In this document: piece after piece, positions 1-7,094 of the stretch
Numbering within the stretch: position 1 is the first letter of the stretch
Layout of the letters: each line of letters starts with the position of its first letter
Origin: Microbacterium maritypicum
GTDB taxonomy: Bacteria > Actinomycetota > Actinomycetes > Actinomycetales > Microbacteriaceae
Direction: 5' to 3'
NCBI RefSeq assembly: GCF_008868125.1
Contig: NZ_WAAQ01000002.1
Span: 434,001 to 498,000, forward strand
DNA: 64,000 nucleotides
Program-made: the position numbers and the translations under genes
Notes under the pieces: generated by a model
Databases searched by the model: none
Seen by the model: the letters and a program-made list of their open reading frames with translations, nothing else
Told to the model about the DNA's origin: nothing

Positions 1-27
1 GACGAGCTTCGACATGATGCAACACCG

Positions 28-1884
28 GTGCCTAGCGACACTTCAGGTCTGCTGAACCTTTCTCTGCAGGTGCAGGACATCACACCGGACATGGATCCGT
101 GGCTGCAATCGTGCATACGCATCGAGGCGACCCGAGAAGAGATCGGGGTCGGGAAGGCTGTTGAAGCAGAGCGCGAGTGGCTGGAGGTGCGCCTAAGTAG
201 AACTGTCTCCACGCGCGCCGTGGAGCGTCGGCTTAAAGCGTTCCGAGAGCAGGGGACGACCACTGCAGGCAAAGGCTCCCCACGCAAGAGCACATGGGAT
301 CCACGCCTCGTCGAGGCCATCAACCACGTACTCGGAGGAAAGAGCCGCGCCTCGACTGTGAGTCGAACTACAGCGATCGAACAAATCATGAGGCGCGTCG
401 AACGTCTCCACGGCGATGCGGTGAAGCTGCCGAGCCGAGCGACGTTCTTCCGACTTCTCGAAGCAGACGAGCACGGGCAATTCACCTTCGGTTCGGCCAA
501 GACTCGCGAGTCGCTTGCGCTTCAACCCGACGGCACATTCGGCACTCGCACCGCACTGCGTCCCGGCGAACTGGTCGAGATGGACTCCACGCGGATCGAT
601 GTCATGTTGCGGATCGATGACGAAACCGTCGGCCGGCCCGAACTGACGATTCTCCTTGACGTCGCAACTCGCTCGATTCTTGCCGCGATGCTGCGCCCCG
701 AAGGGACGAAGAGCGTCGACCTGGTGGCTGTCCTTGCACGGGCCCTGGTGCCCTATGGCCGGCGTATGGAAGGGGTTCGCGAGACCCGACAGCTGATTTC
801 GACGGCATGGGCTGACGATCAACTGATCGATCAGGAGCGATTTGAGCGATTGCGTCTCGCGCAGCCGTATGTGTTTCCCGACACGATCACCACCGACCGC
901 GGACGAAACTATTTGTCGCGGCATTTCCGCGCTGCGTGTGAAACCTTGAATATCTCGCTGATCACCTCGGCGCCGCACACACCAACGGACAAACCGCACG
1001 TAGAGCGAGCGTTCGGGGCAATCAACTCAATGCTGCTGCAGCACGTGAAGGGATATGTCGGCCGCAGCGTCGAACATCGCGGTCGCGACACAGACACGGA
1101 ATCCGACGAACTACTGACGATCGCACAGGCCCAGGAGCTCCTAGAGGACTGGATCGCGGTCGAGTGGCAGAATCGTCCGCATGACGGACTGCGGGACCCG
1201 TTGCATCCGCGTATCAAGTTGTCGCCGAACGAGATGTGTCGCGCGTTCCGTGCTTACGTGCCCGAACTCCACGTACCGCTGACGCGAGACGACTACATCG
1301 CGCTGCTACCTGTGGACTACCGAGTTCTGAACCGCTACGGCGTGCGCATCGATAACCGCGTCTACAACTCCGAGCGGCTCAAAGGCCTGTGGAGGCGCAA
1401 GTCTCCTGACAAAGCGCGGAACGGCCGATGGCCGATCCGCGTAGACCCCTACAATCTGCACGTCGTCTGGCTCGAGCGGGACGGCGAGTTCATCCCTCTG
1501 AGATGGTCCAATCAGGTCCATGAACTCCCGATGCTGGGTGATGTCTGGCGGTACGCCCGCACGTCGCGCTCCGGTGATGTCGCTGAGCTCGATGCTGAAC
1601 GTCGCGAGCTTGCGATGGCGATCAAGGCGTTCGCCGGTCAAGGGAATCCGGCCCCTCGAAGCAACGGTCAGAAGCGAAGCGGGCGAGAGCGCGCTCGATT
1701 GGCAGCGATCGCTGAAGATCCGATGAACTTCACCAGTGTGAAGAGCATCGAGGACGAGAAACGACCTGCTGACGGTGACAACTCGTCCATCGAGACCACC
1801 TCTACCGAGGAATGGCCTAACAGCGGTGGCTTCCCTCTCATCGGAGACAGGCTCGACGAGGTGCGGCGGAGGATCGACGAATGA
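28..1884 (+). CDS. tniA: TniA/TnsB-like DDE transposase
   Basis: This is the catalytic transposase that cuts and joins the transposon ends. The integrase-type core shows Asp186 (in EMDSTRIDV), Asp290 (TTDRGRNYL) and Glu326 (PHVERAF). Asp290 and Glu326 are 36 residues apart, the D(35)E spacing of the Mu/TnsB/TniA family. N-terminal helices that probably bind the end repeats precede the core, and a Mu-type beta-barrel region follows around residues 410-480. The start given is GTG, but the frame is open to base 1, so the true start may lie outside the window. The 618 aa are within the family range. tniB overlaps by 4 bp. Confidence 0.9.
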   Translation: MPSDTSGLLNLSLQVQDITPDMDPWLQSCIRIEATREEIGVGKAVEAEREWLEVRLSRTVSTRAVERRLKAFREQGTTTAGKGSPRKSTWDPRLVEAINHVLGGKSRASTVSRTTAIEQIMRRVERLHGDAVKLPSRATFFRLLEADEHGQFTFGSAKTRESLALQPDGTFGTRTALRPGELVEMDSTRIDVMLRIDDETVGRPELTILLDVATRSILAAMLRPEGTKSVDLVAVLARALVPYGRRMEGVRETRQLISTAWADDQLIDQERFERLRLAQPYVFPDTITTDRGRNYLSRHFRAACETLNISLITSAPHTPTDKPHVERAFGAINSMLLQHVKGYVGRSVEHRGRDTDTESDELLTIAQAQELLEDWIAVEWQNRPHDGLRDPLHPRIKLSPNEMCRAFRAYVPELHVPLTRDDYIALLPVDYRVLNRYGVRIDNRVYNSERLKGLWRRKSPDKARNGRWPIRVDPYNLHVVWLERDGEFIPLRWSNQVHELPMLGDVWRYARTSRSGDVAELDAERRELAMAIKAFAGQGNPAPRSNGQKRSGRERARLAAIAEDPMNFTSVKSIEDEKRPADGDNSSIETTSTEEWPNSGGFPLIGDRLDEVRRRIDE

Positions 1885-2909
1885 TCGAGATCGCGACCAA
1901 GGAAGGCTGGCGCGAGCACGTTGACACCGCGTATGAGCGCCCGGCGCCGGTCACATCCGAGGAGCTTCGGGCCATGAGCTTCGGGGACCGCGCGTTATAC
2001 AACCAGGGACGAGCTCAATACTCGCAGGCAGGCGCCTTCGTGCGGACACCGCAGTTCGAAGCCTTCCAGCGAGCCGTTCGGGATCGCGTCATGCTCAACG
2101 CCTACCGACGAGTCGGGAAGCTAGGCCTGATCCTCTCGGGGGAGCCAGGCCAGGGCAAGACCACTTCGCTAGTCGAGATCGGTAGAGCACACGAACGCAG
2201 GCGGCGAGACACCGGCCACCCGGCTGCGGGGCCGGGCATGCTCCCAGTCGTGTATGTCGCGGTACCCGCCCAGTGCTCAGCCAAAGCTCTGATGCATGAG
2301 TTCGCCCGATTCCTTGGTCTCCCGGTTCTCGGCAGGATGACCTACGGGGACCTGCTGGAAGCGGTCTCGAACGCCCTGCGCAGATGCTCCACCGAACTCG
2401 TCTTGGTCGATGACGTGCATCACCTCGATCTGAAGTACCGGCAGAACGTCGAGGCATCCGACATGCTCAAGCAGCTTTCTGAGCGATGTGGAGGCACGTT
2501 CGTCTACGCCGGAATCGCAGTTGAGGGGACCGGACTTCTCGACGGCTCACGTGGTGGGCAGATCGGGAAGCGATTCGAAGTGCACGTGGCCTTACCATTT
2601 CCTTTGATCTCGACCGCGGAGAAGGCTCGCTGGGGTGATCTGCTTCTCGCCATGGAGAGCTCACTGTGTCTAGCAGAGCAACGGCCAGGATCGATTCTGT
2701 CCGCGGCGCCGACACTGCACGCGCTGACGGGCGGGGAGATCGGACTGCTCAAGGACCTCTTGCAGTTCGCTGCCCTGAGCGCGATGGACGACGGAACCGA
2801 GAAGCTCGATGCGGCCGCATTCGAACGCGACCTTGCCCGCCGTCAGACGGCCGCAACGCTCCACACAAGCAAGCCGCGACGATCGCGAACGCCTGCGAGT
2901 GCGGCATGA
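1881..2909 (+). CDS. tniB: TniB/TnsC-like AAA+ ATPase of transposition
   Basis: This ATPase couples target selection by TniQ to the transposase. A Walker A motif GEPGQGKT sits at residues 87-94 and a Walker B VLVDD at 174-178, followed by HH. An N-terminal segment of about 80 residues precedes the P-loop, as in TniB and TnsC, and the 342 aa fit TniB. The ATG overlaps the tniA stop (ATGA), and its own stop overlaps the tniQ start the same way, so the three are translationally coupled. The family role is known; activity here is inferred from the intact motifs. Confidence 0.9.
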   Translation: MIEIATKEGWREHVDTAYERPAPVTSEELRAMSFGDRALYNQGRAQYSQAGAFVRTPQFEAFQRAVRDRVMLNAYRRVGKLGLILSGEPGQGKTTSLVEIGRAHERRRRDTGHPAAGPGMLPVVYVAVPAQCSAKALMHEFARFLGLPVLGRMTYGDLLEAVSNALRRCSTELVLVDDVHHLDLKYRQNVEASDMLKQLSERCGGTFVYAGIAVEGTGLLDGSRGGQIGKRFEVHVALPFPLISTAEKARWGDLLLAMESSLCLAEQRPGSILSAAPTLHALTGGEIGLLKDLLQFAALSAMDDGTEKLDAAAFERDLARRQTAATLHTSKPRRSRTPASAA

Positions 2910-3808
2910 CCTCGCGTCTCGGGCTTCCGATTTCCGTTCGCCTGTATCCGGGGGAAACGGCGGCGAGCTACTGGGCGCGGCTTTGCGCCGCAAATGCAAT
3001 CGGCGAAAAGGACCTCTGGTTGGCGTTGCGACGCGAGGATCGAACCCTCCCAATTCGGGTGACACCGAGAAGCGCCCTCTGGAAGATCGAGGCGTTAGGT
3101 GGGCTTCCGGATGGTGCATTGTTCCGCGAAGCCGGCGGTCGCGCCTGTGGACATGGTGGCGCCACGCGTCAAGTCGAATGCCCGAGTTGTCGCATGATTC
3201 CGGCAGCTGTGGCTCTCTGCAGACGGTGCGCCGGAGGCGATCAGGTCACAGTCGCGCGTATGCACGGTCCGGTCTGCGTGCGACACCGGAGGTGGCACGG
3301 AAGCGGTCGAGATATTCCCCTGCCGGGGAGGCACAAGCACCTGCTCGCGCAACGCCTGCTGAATGGAACTCTCACTCTTCGAGGTGTGCCGTATCGGTCA
3401 CCCGAAGTTGATGCGGCCGCGGAGTTGCTGCGACTGCGAAATCTCGAAGGTGGGTGCGCAGCTGAACTTCTGGATGACGAGATTCCTCAATTTCCGCGGC
3501 GAATCGCGCTCACTGCGCGGCTCACTGACGCTCGTCTCGCGAACGTTCTGATGTCGCAGGGTCTCGGTGGGTACGCACTGGCAATGCTGTTCGATCGCGT
3601 AGTCGCCGCGCACTCTCTAGGGCATCGCGCCGTGGACGGCATCTTCGACAGCCTGAGGATTCAGGGACGGGAACTCTGGATCGGCAGGTCCGCGGTCGCT
3701 ACGCAAGGCGGCTGCGTGCTTACGCCCGCTGCCAGGCGCATGCTTCCGAGGGTCAAGGCGATCAGGGCGCATGTGCTGAACCATCGTGTGGAACTGAGGT
3801 CGAGGTAG
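2906..3808 (+). CDS. tniQ: TniQ family target-selection protein, copy 1
   Basis: TniQ proteins choose the target site and recruit the TniB ATPase. The ATG at 2906 overlaps the tniB stop, giving 300 aa. The N-terminus has the family-like stretch YPGETAASYWARL. A zinc-binding arrangement follows with Cys92, Cys95, Cys105, Cys108, Cys124 and His127 (CVRHRRWH). A longer in-frame extension upstream overlaps tniB and was rejected in favour of the coupled start. The next gene is a second TniQ-like protein whose metal ligands fall at the same residue numbers. Confidence 0.85.
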   Translation: MTSRLGLPISVRLYPGETAASYWARLCAANAIGEKDLWLALRREDRTLPIRVTPRSALWKIEALGGLPDGALFREAGGRACGHGGATRQVECPSCRMIPAAVALCRRCAGGDQVTVARMHGPVCVRHRRWHGSGRDIPLPGRHKHLLAQRLLNGTLTLRGVPYRSPEVDAAAELLRLRNLEGGCAAELLDDEIPQFPRRIALTARLTDARLANVLMSQGLGGYALAMLFDRVVAAHSLGHRAVDGIFDSLRIQGRELWIGRSAVATQGGCVLTPAARRMLPRVKAIRAHVLNHRVELRSR

Positions 3809-3810
3809 GC

Positions 3811-4953
3811 ATGCGAACTTTTCCCTGTCGTGTGATTCCGCTGCCCGGGGAGACGCCTACCGGTTTCCTAGCTAGGTTGGCCGTCGCCAACTCCCTCGAT
3901 CTCAGCGCGCTCACCCACTATTTGGAGCGGACGGTTGGTGCCAACAGGTCGAGCTCGACCAACGCTCGATTCACATCTGCGACTGAGGCAATCGGTGCGC
4001 TGCCTCCCGGATACTTCGCCAAGGAGCGCGCACGCTTCCGTCTGTATCGGCGCTGCCACCACGTTCGGTGGATGCTTCGACGCTGCGCCACGTGCGAAGT
4101 TGTTGATCGCGCTCGCTCCGCGTGCTTGGTATGCAGCGACGGAAACCCGACTGAGGTGTTCAGTAGGGGAGGTGGGTTTTGCATTCGCCACCGTCGATGG
4201 CACTTCCTCGGTGAAGATGAACTCCTGTCCACCCCGTCGGCGTGCCATCGCGCCGAACAGTCGATTTCAGGAATCCTTTGGAGACGCGGGGTGACGATGC
4301 ACACGGGCGAATACGACCTTGCCCTGCGCTTGATCATCGACAGCTGGCAAGAGCGACCTGACGCGCGCTGGCTCCGAGCCTCGTGCTCGTATGCGCCGGC
4401 AGTTGACCTGCTCGTGACGCTAACGCACCCTGACGTCACGCTCAGCTTGTTTGCACTCGCCGAGAGCGACTCCCAGCAGGTCGAAGGGCTTATCGGGCTC
4501 GTCGTAGGCATTGGAGGTGGAAGCCGGACGGCGGAACTGGAATCGACCGCAGCCACGGTCGTAGCGGTTCACCGCGCCGCGATGTACACCGCGATCCGAA
4601 TGCCGAAATCGAGCGGGGCGACGGTATCGAAAACGCCATTTGAGAAGGGGGTCGCGGAAGCGTCCTACCGTGAGAAAGCGGTTCTCCTGCGCCACGTCAC
4701 GCGCTCCGGCAGAAGAGCGGACATCGTGGAGCGTGCTGTGCGTGCGGCACCTGCATCTCGGGTCGTATCCCGGCGCATCGTTCCCGGCTGGGCTGACGAT
4801 GCACCGTGGGTCACGCAGGGGACTGAACAGCGCTCAGCGACTTCGAAGATCGGGAGCGTTCCCCGGGACCAGATCGGTCAAGGTGATGCCGAGCACCTGG
4901 GTGAGAGCCAGGAGAGTTCGCAACGTCGGGTTAGCCGAGTGGCCGGGGCGTGA
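3811..4953 (+). CDS. TniQ family protein, copy 2 (divergent)
   Basis: This second TniQ-like protein of 380 aa begins 3 nt after the first and is probably in the same transcript. It shares the N-terminal pattern LPGETPTGFLARLAVAN. Its zinc ligands Cys92, Cys95, Cys105, Cys108, Cys124 and His127 match copy 1 exactly in position. Beyond about residue 140 the two proteins differ, so this is an old duplication or a separately acquired selector. Two TniQ proteins in one element are known from some Tn7-like systems, where each serves a different target pathway; that role here is inference. The last 40 residues are antisense to the next gene and look poorly constrained. Confidence 0.8.
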   Translation: MRTFPCRVIPLPGETPTGFLARLAVANSLDLSALTHYLERTVGANRSSSTNARFTSATEAIGALPPGYFAKERARFRLYRRCHHVRWMLRRCATCEVVDRARSACLVCSDGNPTEVFSRGGGFCIRHRRWHFLGEDELLSTPSACHRAEQSISGILWRRGVTMHTGEYDLALRLIIDSWQERPDARWLRASCSYAPAVDLLVTLTHPDVTLSLFALAESDSQQVEGLIGLVVGIGGGSRTAELESTAATVVAVHRAAMYTAIRMPKSSGATVSKTPFEKGVAEASYREKAVLLRHVTRSGRRADIVERAVRAAPASRVVSRRIVPGWADDAPWVTQGTEQRSATSKIGSVPRDQIGQGDAEHLGESQESSQRRVSRVAGA

Positions 4954-5118
4954 TTCGCCCTTCTCGTACTTCTGATACGTGTACCGGGTCAGCCCGGCGC
5001 GGTAGGCCACGTCTTCCTGGCTCAGATTGGCTTTGTGGCGAGCAGTGCGAAGGGAAGTGGCGAAGCGCTGCGCGAACGCAGCCCAATCTGCTTCCAAGTC
5101 GTCGTTCCGCTGGCGCAC
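4834..5118 (-). CDS. XRE-family helix-turn-helix regulator
   Basis: This is a 94-aa DNA-binding protein. Residues 17-75 form a Cro/C1-type helix-turn-helix domain, with LSQEDVAYRAGLTRYTYQKYE holding the two recognition helices. The start is GTG at 5118. Its 3' end overlaps the end of the second tniQ by 120 bp in antisense, which is unusual. It is divergent from the hypothetical gene at 5285, and an inverted repeat at 5162-5187 lies between them. Such small regulators often control cargo or transposition genes in mobile elements; its target here is unknown. Confidence 0.75.
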   Translation of the reverse strand: MRQRNDDLEADWAAFAQRFATSLRTARHKANLSQEDVAYRAGLTRYTYQKYEKGESRPGHSANPTLRTLLALTQVLGITLTDLVPGNAPDLRSR

Positions 5119-5161
5119 CTTCCAAGCGTCTAGATCCGGGCGCTCATGTTTGGCCTAATCG

Positions 5162-5187
5162 GTATGGCATAATTTGGGAGGCCATAC
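5162..5187. promoter_or_regulatory. Inverted repeat, possible XRE operator
   Basis: The arms GTATGGC (5162-5168) and GCCATAC (5181-5187) are a perfect 7-bp inverted repeat with a 12-nt AT-rich spacer containing ATAATTT. It lies between the divergent XRE gene and the hypothetical gene. Position and symmetry suggest an operator, but there is no direct evidence. Confidence 0.35.
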
Positions 5188-5284
5188 GAAACAATCATCA
5201 TCTTCGTCGGATTGCTCCGCTACTCCCTGCACGTGTGCTGCCCATCCCGGTGACTGGCGGTCGCGCCGCGGGATCGGCCCGTGC

Positions 5285-5803
5285 ATGCGACCGCGAAATG
5301 TGATGGTGTGCGTCATGTGTGAGGCGTTCCCGATCTGGTGGCAGGACATCACGAGTCCGCCGCCTACAGAATGGGTGTACATGTTCGAAGAGTTCACCGG
5401 CGATGACACCGCGGAGGAATGGGCACTGGCTGCCGCCATCTTCATCGCGCAGACTCGACGCCGCACGGGCCTCGGTCCGACGTTCGCCGAACTCTTCACC
5501 CACCTGCTGCCCGACACCGGTGGATTGCCGGGTCCTTTCCCAGAACTCGAGTTCATGGAGCGCCGACGGGCGGTCACGGGATTTCGAGGTCACGCCGCTA
5601 TCGAGTGGCGTCGTCGAGGAATGATTAGCTTCGACAGGGCCGTGATGCGCAGTCTGCGCGTAGGGCGCGCGTTCCGTGAGCATTCTCGACTGCGGCAACA
5701 GTCCCGAGCGTCCCTAGTTGCCCGTAACGGTTCGAAGCATTCCAGACTGGTACTGCCTGAGGAACCGCTAGAGGTGGCTGACGAAACGAACGAAGGTACG
5801 TAG
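5285..5803 (+). CDS. Hypothetical protein, transposon cargo
   Basis: I do not recognise this protein. It has about 172 aa from the ATG at 5285. The frame is open upstream to a TTG at 5174, but that stretch looks non-coding, so the later start was preferred; ATG codons at 5303 and 5315 are also possible. The middle (FTGDDTAEEWALAAAIFIAQTR) looks like a folded helical domain, and EWRRRGMISFDRA is a well-formed basic segment suggestive of nucleic-acid contact. The C-terminus is low in order. It is divergent from the XRE gene and may be regulated by it. Confidence 0.5.
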   Translation: MRPRNVMVCVMCEAFPIWWQDITSPPPTEWVYMFEEFTGDDTAEEWALAAAIFIAQTRRRTGLGPTFAELFTHLLPDTGGLPGPFPELEFMERRRAVTGFRGHAAIEWRRRGMISFDRAVMRSLRVGRAFREHSRLRQQSRASLVARNGSKHSRLVLPEEPLEVADETNEGT

Positions 5804-5889
5804 GCTCCCATTGAGCCGAGGTACCCGTGAGCCACCACTAGCCCATTCGAGTCGTCTAGAGCGGAGAACGTCAATCAGGAGGGGACGAT

Positions 5890-6267
5890 ATGACTGAGGA
5901 CGCTCCGCCGGGGCTTCGGCGGATCATTGCTCGCATCGAACCTGGCTGGCCTGAGCTCATCGATGTGAGCTCCGGCTGGTACCCGCTTCTCGACCGGCTT
6001 GACAGAAAGCTCGCGGCGATCGCTCCGGGCTACGTTGTTCAGCAGGTCAAATCGAAGTTCGGCTCTCTCAGTTTTTACGCTCGGGCATCCGAAGACGTCT
6101 ACGACTACAACCAAGAGTTCAGCGAAGCCATCCTTGCCGCTGAGTGGGAGAGCACGACGACCTGCGAAGAATGCGGGGCGCCGGCGAGGACCTACACGAT
6201 CCGAATGTGGGTGTGGGCACTCTGCGCATCTCACGCCCGTGCCAAGGCCGAGGAAGCCGCCGAATGA
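5890..6267 (+). CDS. Small zinc-ribbon-like hypothetical protein
   Basis: This 125-aa protein has a strong ribosome site (AGGAGGGGA) 4 nt before its ATG. The first 85 residues form an alpha/beta domain (SGWYPLLDRLDRKL, VKSKFGSLSFYA). Near the C-terminus CEECG, followed by CASH about 20 residues later, makes a likely zinc-binding site. The family is a commonly seen unknown in bacteria and phages; I cannot give it a function. It ends convergently with the HAD gene, and both stop codons sit in one shared stem-loop. Confidence 0.75.
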   Translation: MTEDAPPGLRRIIARIEPGWPELIDVSSGWYPLLDRLDRKLAAIAPGYVVQQVKSKFGSLSFYARASEDVYDYNQEFSEAILAAEWESTTTCEECGAPARTYTIRMWVWALCASHARAKAEEAAE

Positions 6268-6294
6268 ACGCCCGCAGTGCCCGGCGGGCGTTCA
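6265..6294. terminator. Bidirectional stem-loop formed by both stop codons
   Basis: The 11-bp arms at 6265-6275 and 6284-6294 are perfectly complementary around an 8-nt loop. The left arm begins with the TGA of the zinc-ribbon gene, and the right arm ends with the TCA that is the stop of the HAD gene. A single hairpin thus serves two convergent genes. There is no clear T-run, as is common in actinobacteria. Confidence 0.7.
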
Positions 6295-6804
6295 GAGTCC
6301 GAGCTGCTCGGCTAGAAACTGATCAATTCCCCCAATATCGGCAAGGGTGACGCCCACGAACTTGTTGGGGCGGACGACCAGCGACGGGACCTCCGTCATC
6401 GCGGTTAGCCGTTGCTCAGCCTCCTCGGGAGCTTGATCGTCTACCCACACGACTGCGTTTGGGCTCGTCTGCCGGATGTACGATGTCAGGCTCGCCGTCC
6501 GCCATCCACGCTTGGGCCAGTTCTGCCAGGGCACGTACGGGCCGATGAGCTTGCCTCGCAACGGCTCGCGGATCAACCAGCCGACCTGATCACGCGGCCA
6601 CGTCGTCAGCCAGGCGACCTGCACGCCGGGTCGCTGGGCGAGGTCGTCAAGTGCGTCCACCATGTCATCGTCGACCGTCATCCAGGAGCGCCAGCCTTCA
6701 TCGTTCTGATGCGGCGCGGGCTCTTCGTCGCGGTAGATCCGGGAGATTGTGCCATCGACATCGAGCGCAAGCAGTGCAGTGCGCTGATGAGAACGCCTAT
6801 CCAC
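6292..6804 (-). CDS. HAD-like hydrolase
   Basis: This is a 170-aa haloacid-dehalogenase-like phosphatase. The catalytic motif LDVDGT has Asp15 and Asp17, a middle motif reads VAWLTTW, and VVWVDDQ near residue 120 is the acidic motif that binds magnesium. The GTG start at 6804 is chosen because AGAGG lies 9 nt upstream and because the nuclease-free frame before it is arginine-rich and unlikely to be coding. It is larger than a bare HAD core but has no cap domain that I can see. The substrate is unknown. As transposon cargo it may act in nucleotide or nucleic-acid end metabolism, which is speculation. Confidence 0.75.
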   Translation of the reverse strand: MDRRSHQRTALLALDVDGTISRIYRDEEPAPHQNDEGWRSWMTVDDDMVDALDDLAQRPGVQVAWLTTWPRDQVGWLIREPLRGKLIGPYVPWQNWPKRGWRTASLTSYIRQTSPNAVVWVDDQAPEEAEQRLTAMTEVPSLVVRPNKFVGVTLADIGGIDQFLAEQLGL

Positions 6805-7094
6805 GATCAGACACCTCTGCGCGAGTTTGCGGTGTTCGGGCTGGCCGGGTATTCGGCCGCGTTGGCGTGACGAACGGGGGCTCCGAGATGGCCATAGCGC
6901 GAGCCTAGGACCACTGTGGCTCGGGTGCGAGTCGCTCCTAGTCATGGAGTACGACGGTCGCCGCATAGGCCAGGAGGCGACAGTCATCGCGCGCAGTTGC
7001 ACGGCATCGGCAACGGCAATGGGTGCATGACTCCGTCTTCACGCGGTCTGGGGTGTTATCCCGCGGAGACGTTCCTACCCCTACGCTTAGCGCT

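Noticed and set aside
1..5000. RNA-guided (CAST) transposon
   Set aside because: Two TniQ genes are present, but no Cas gene or repeat array was found in the window.
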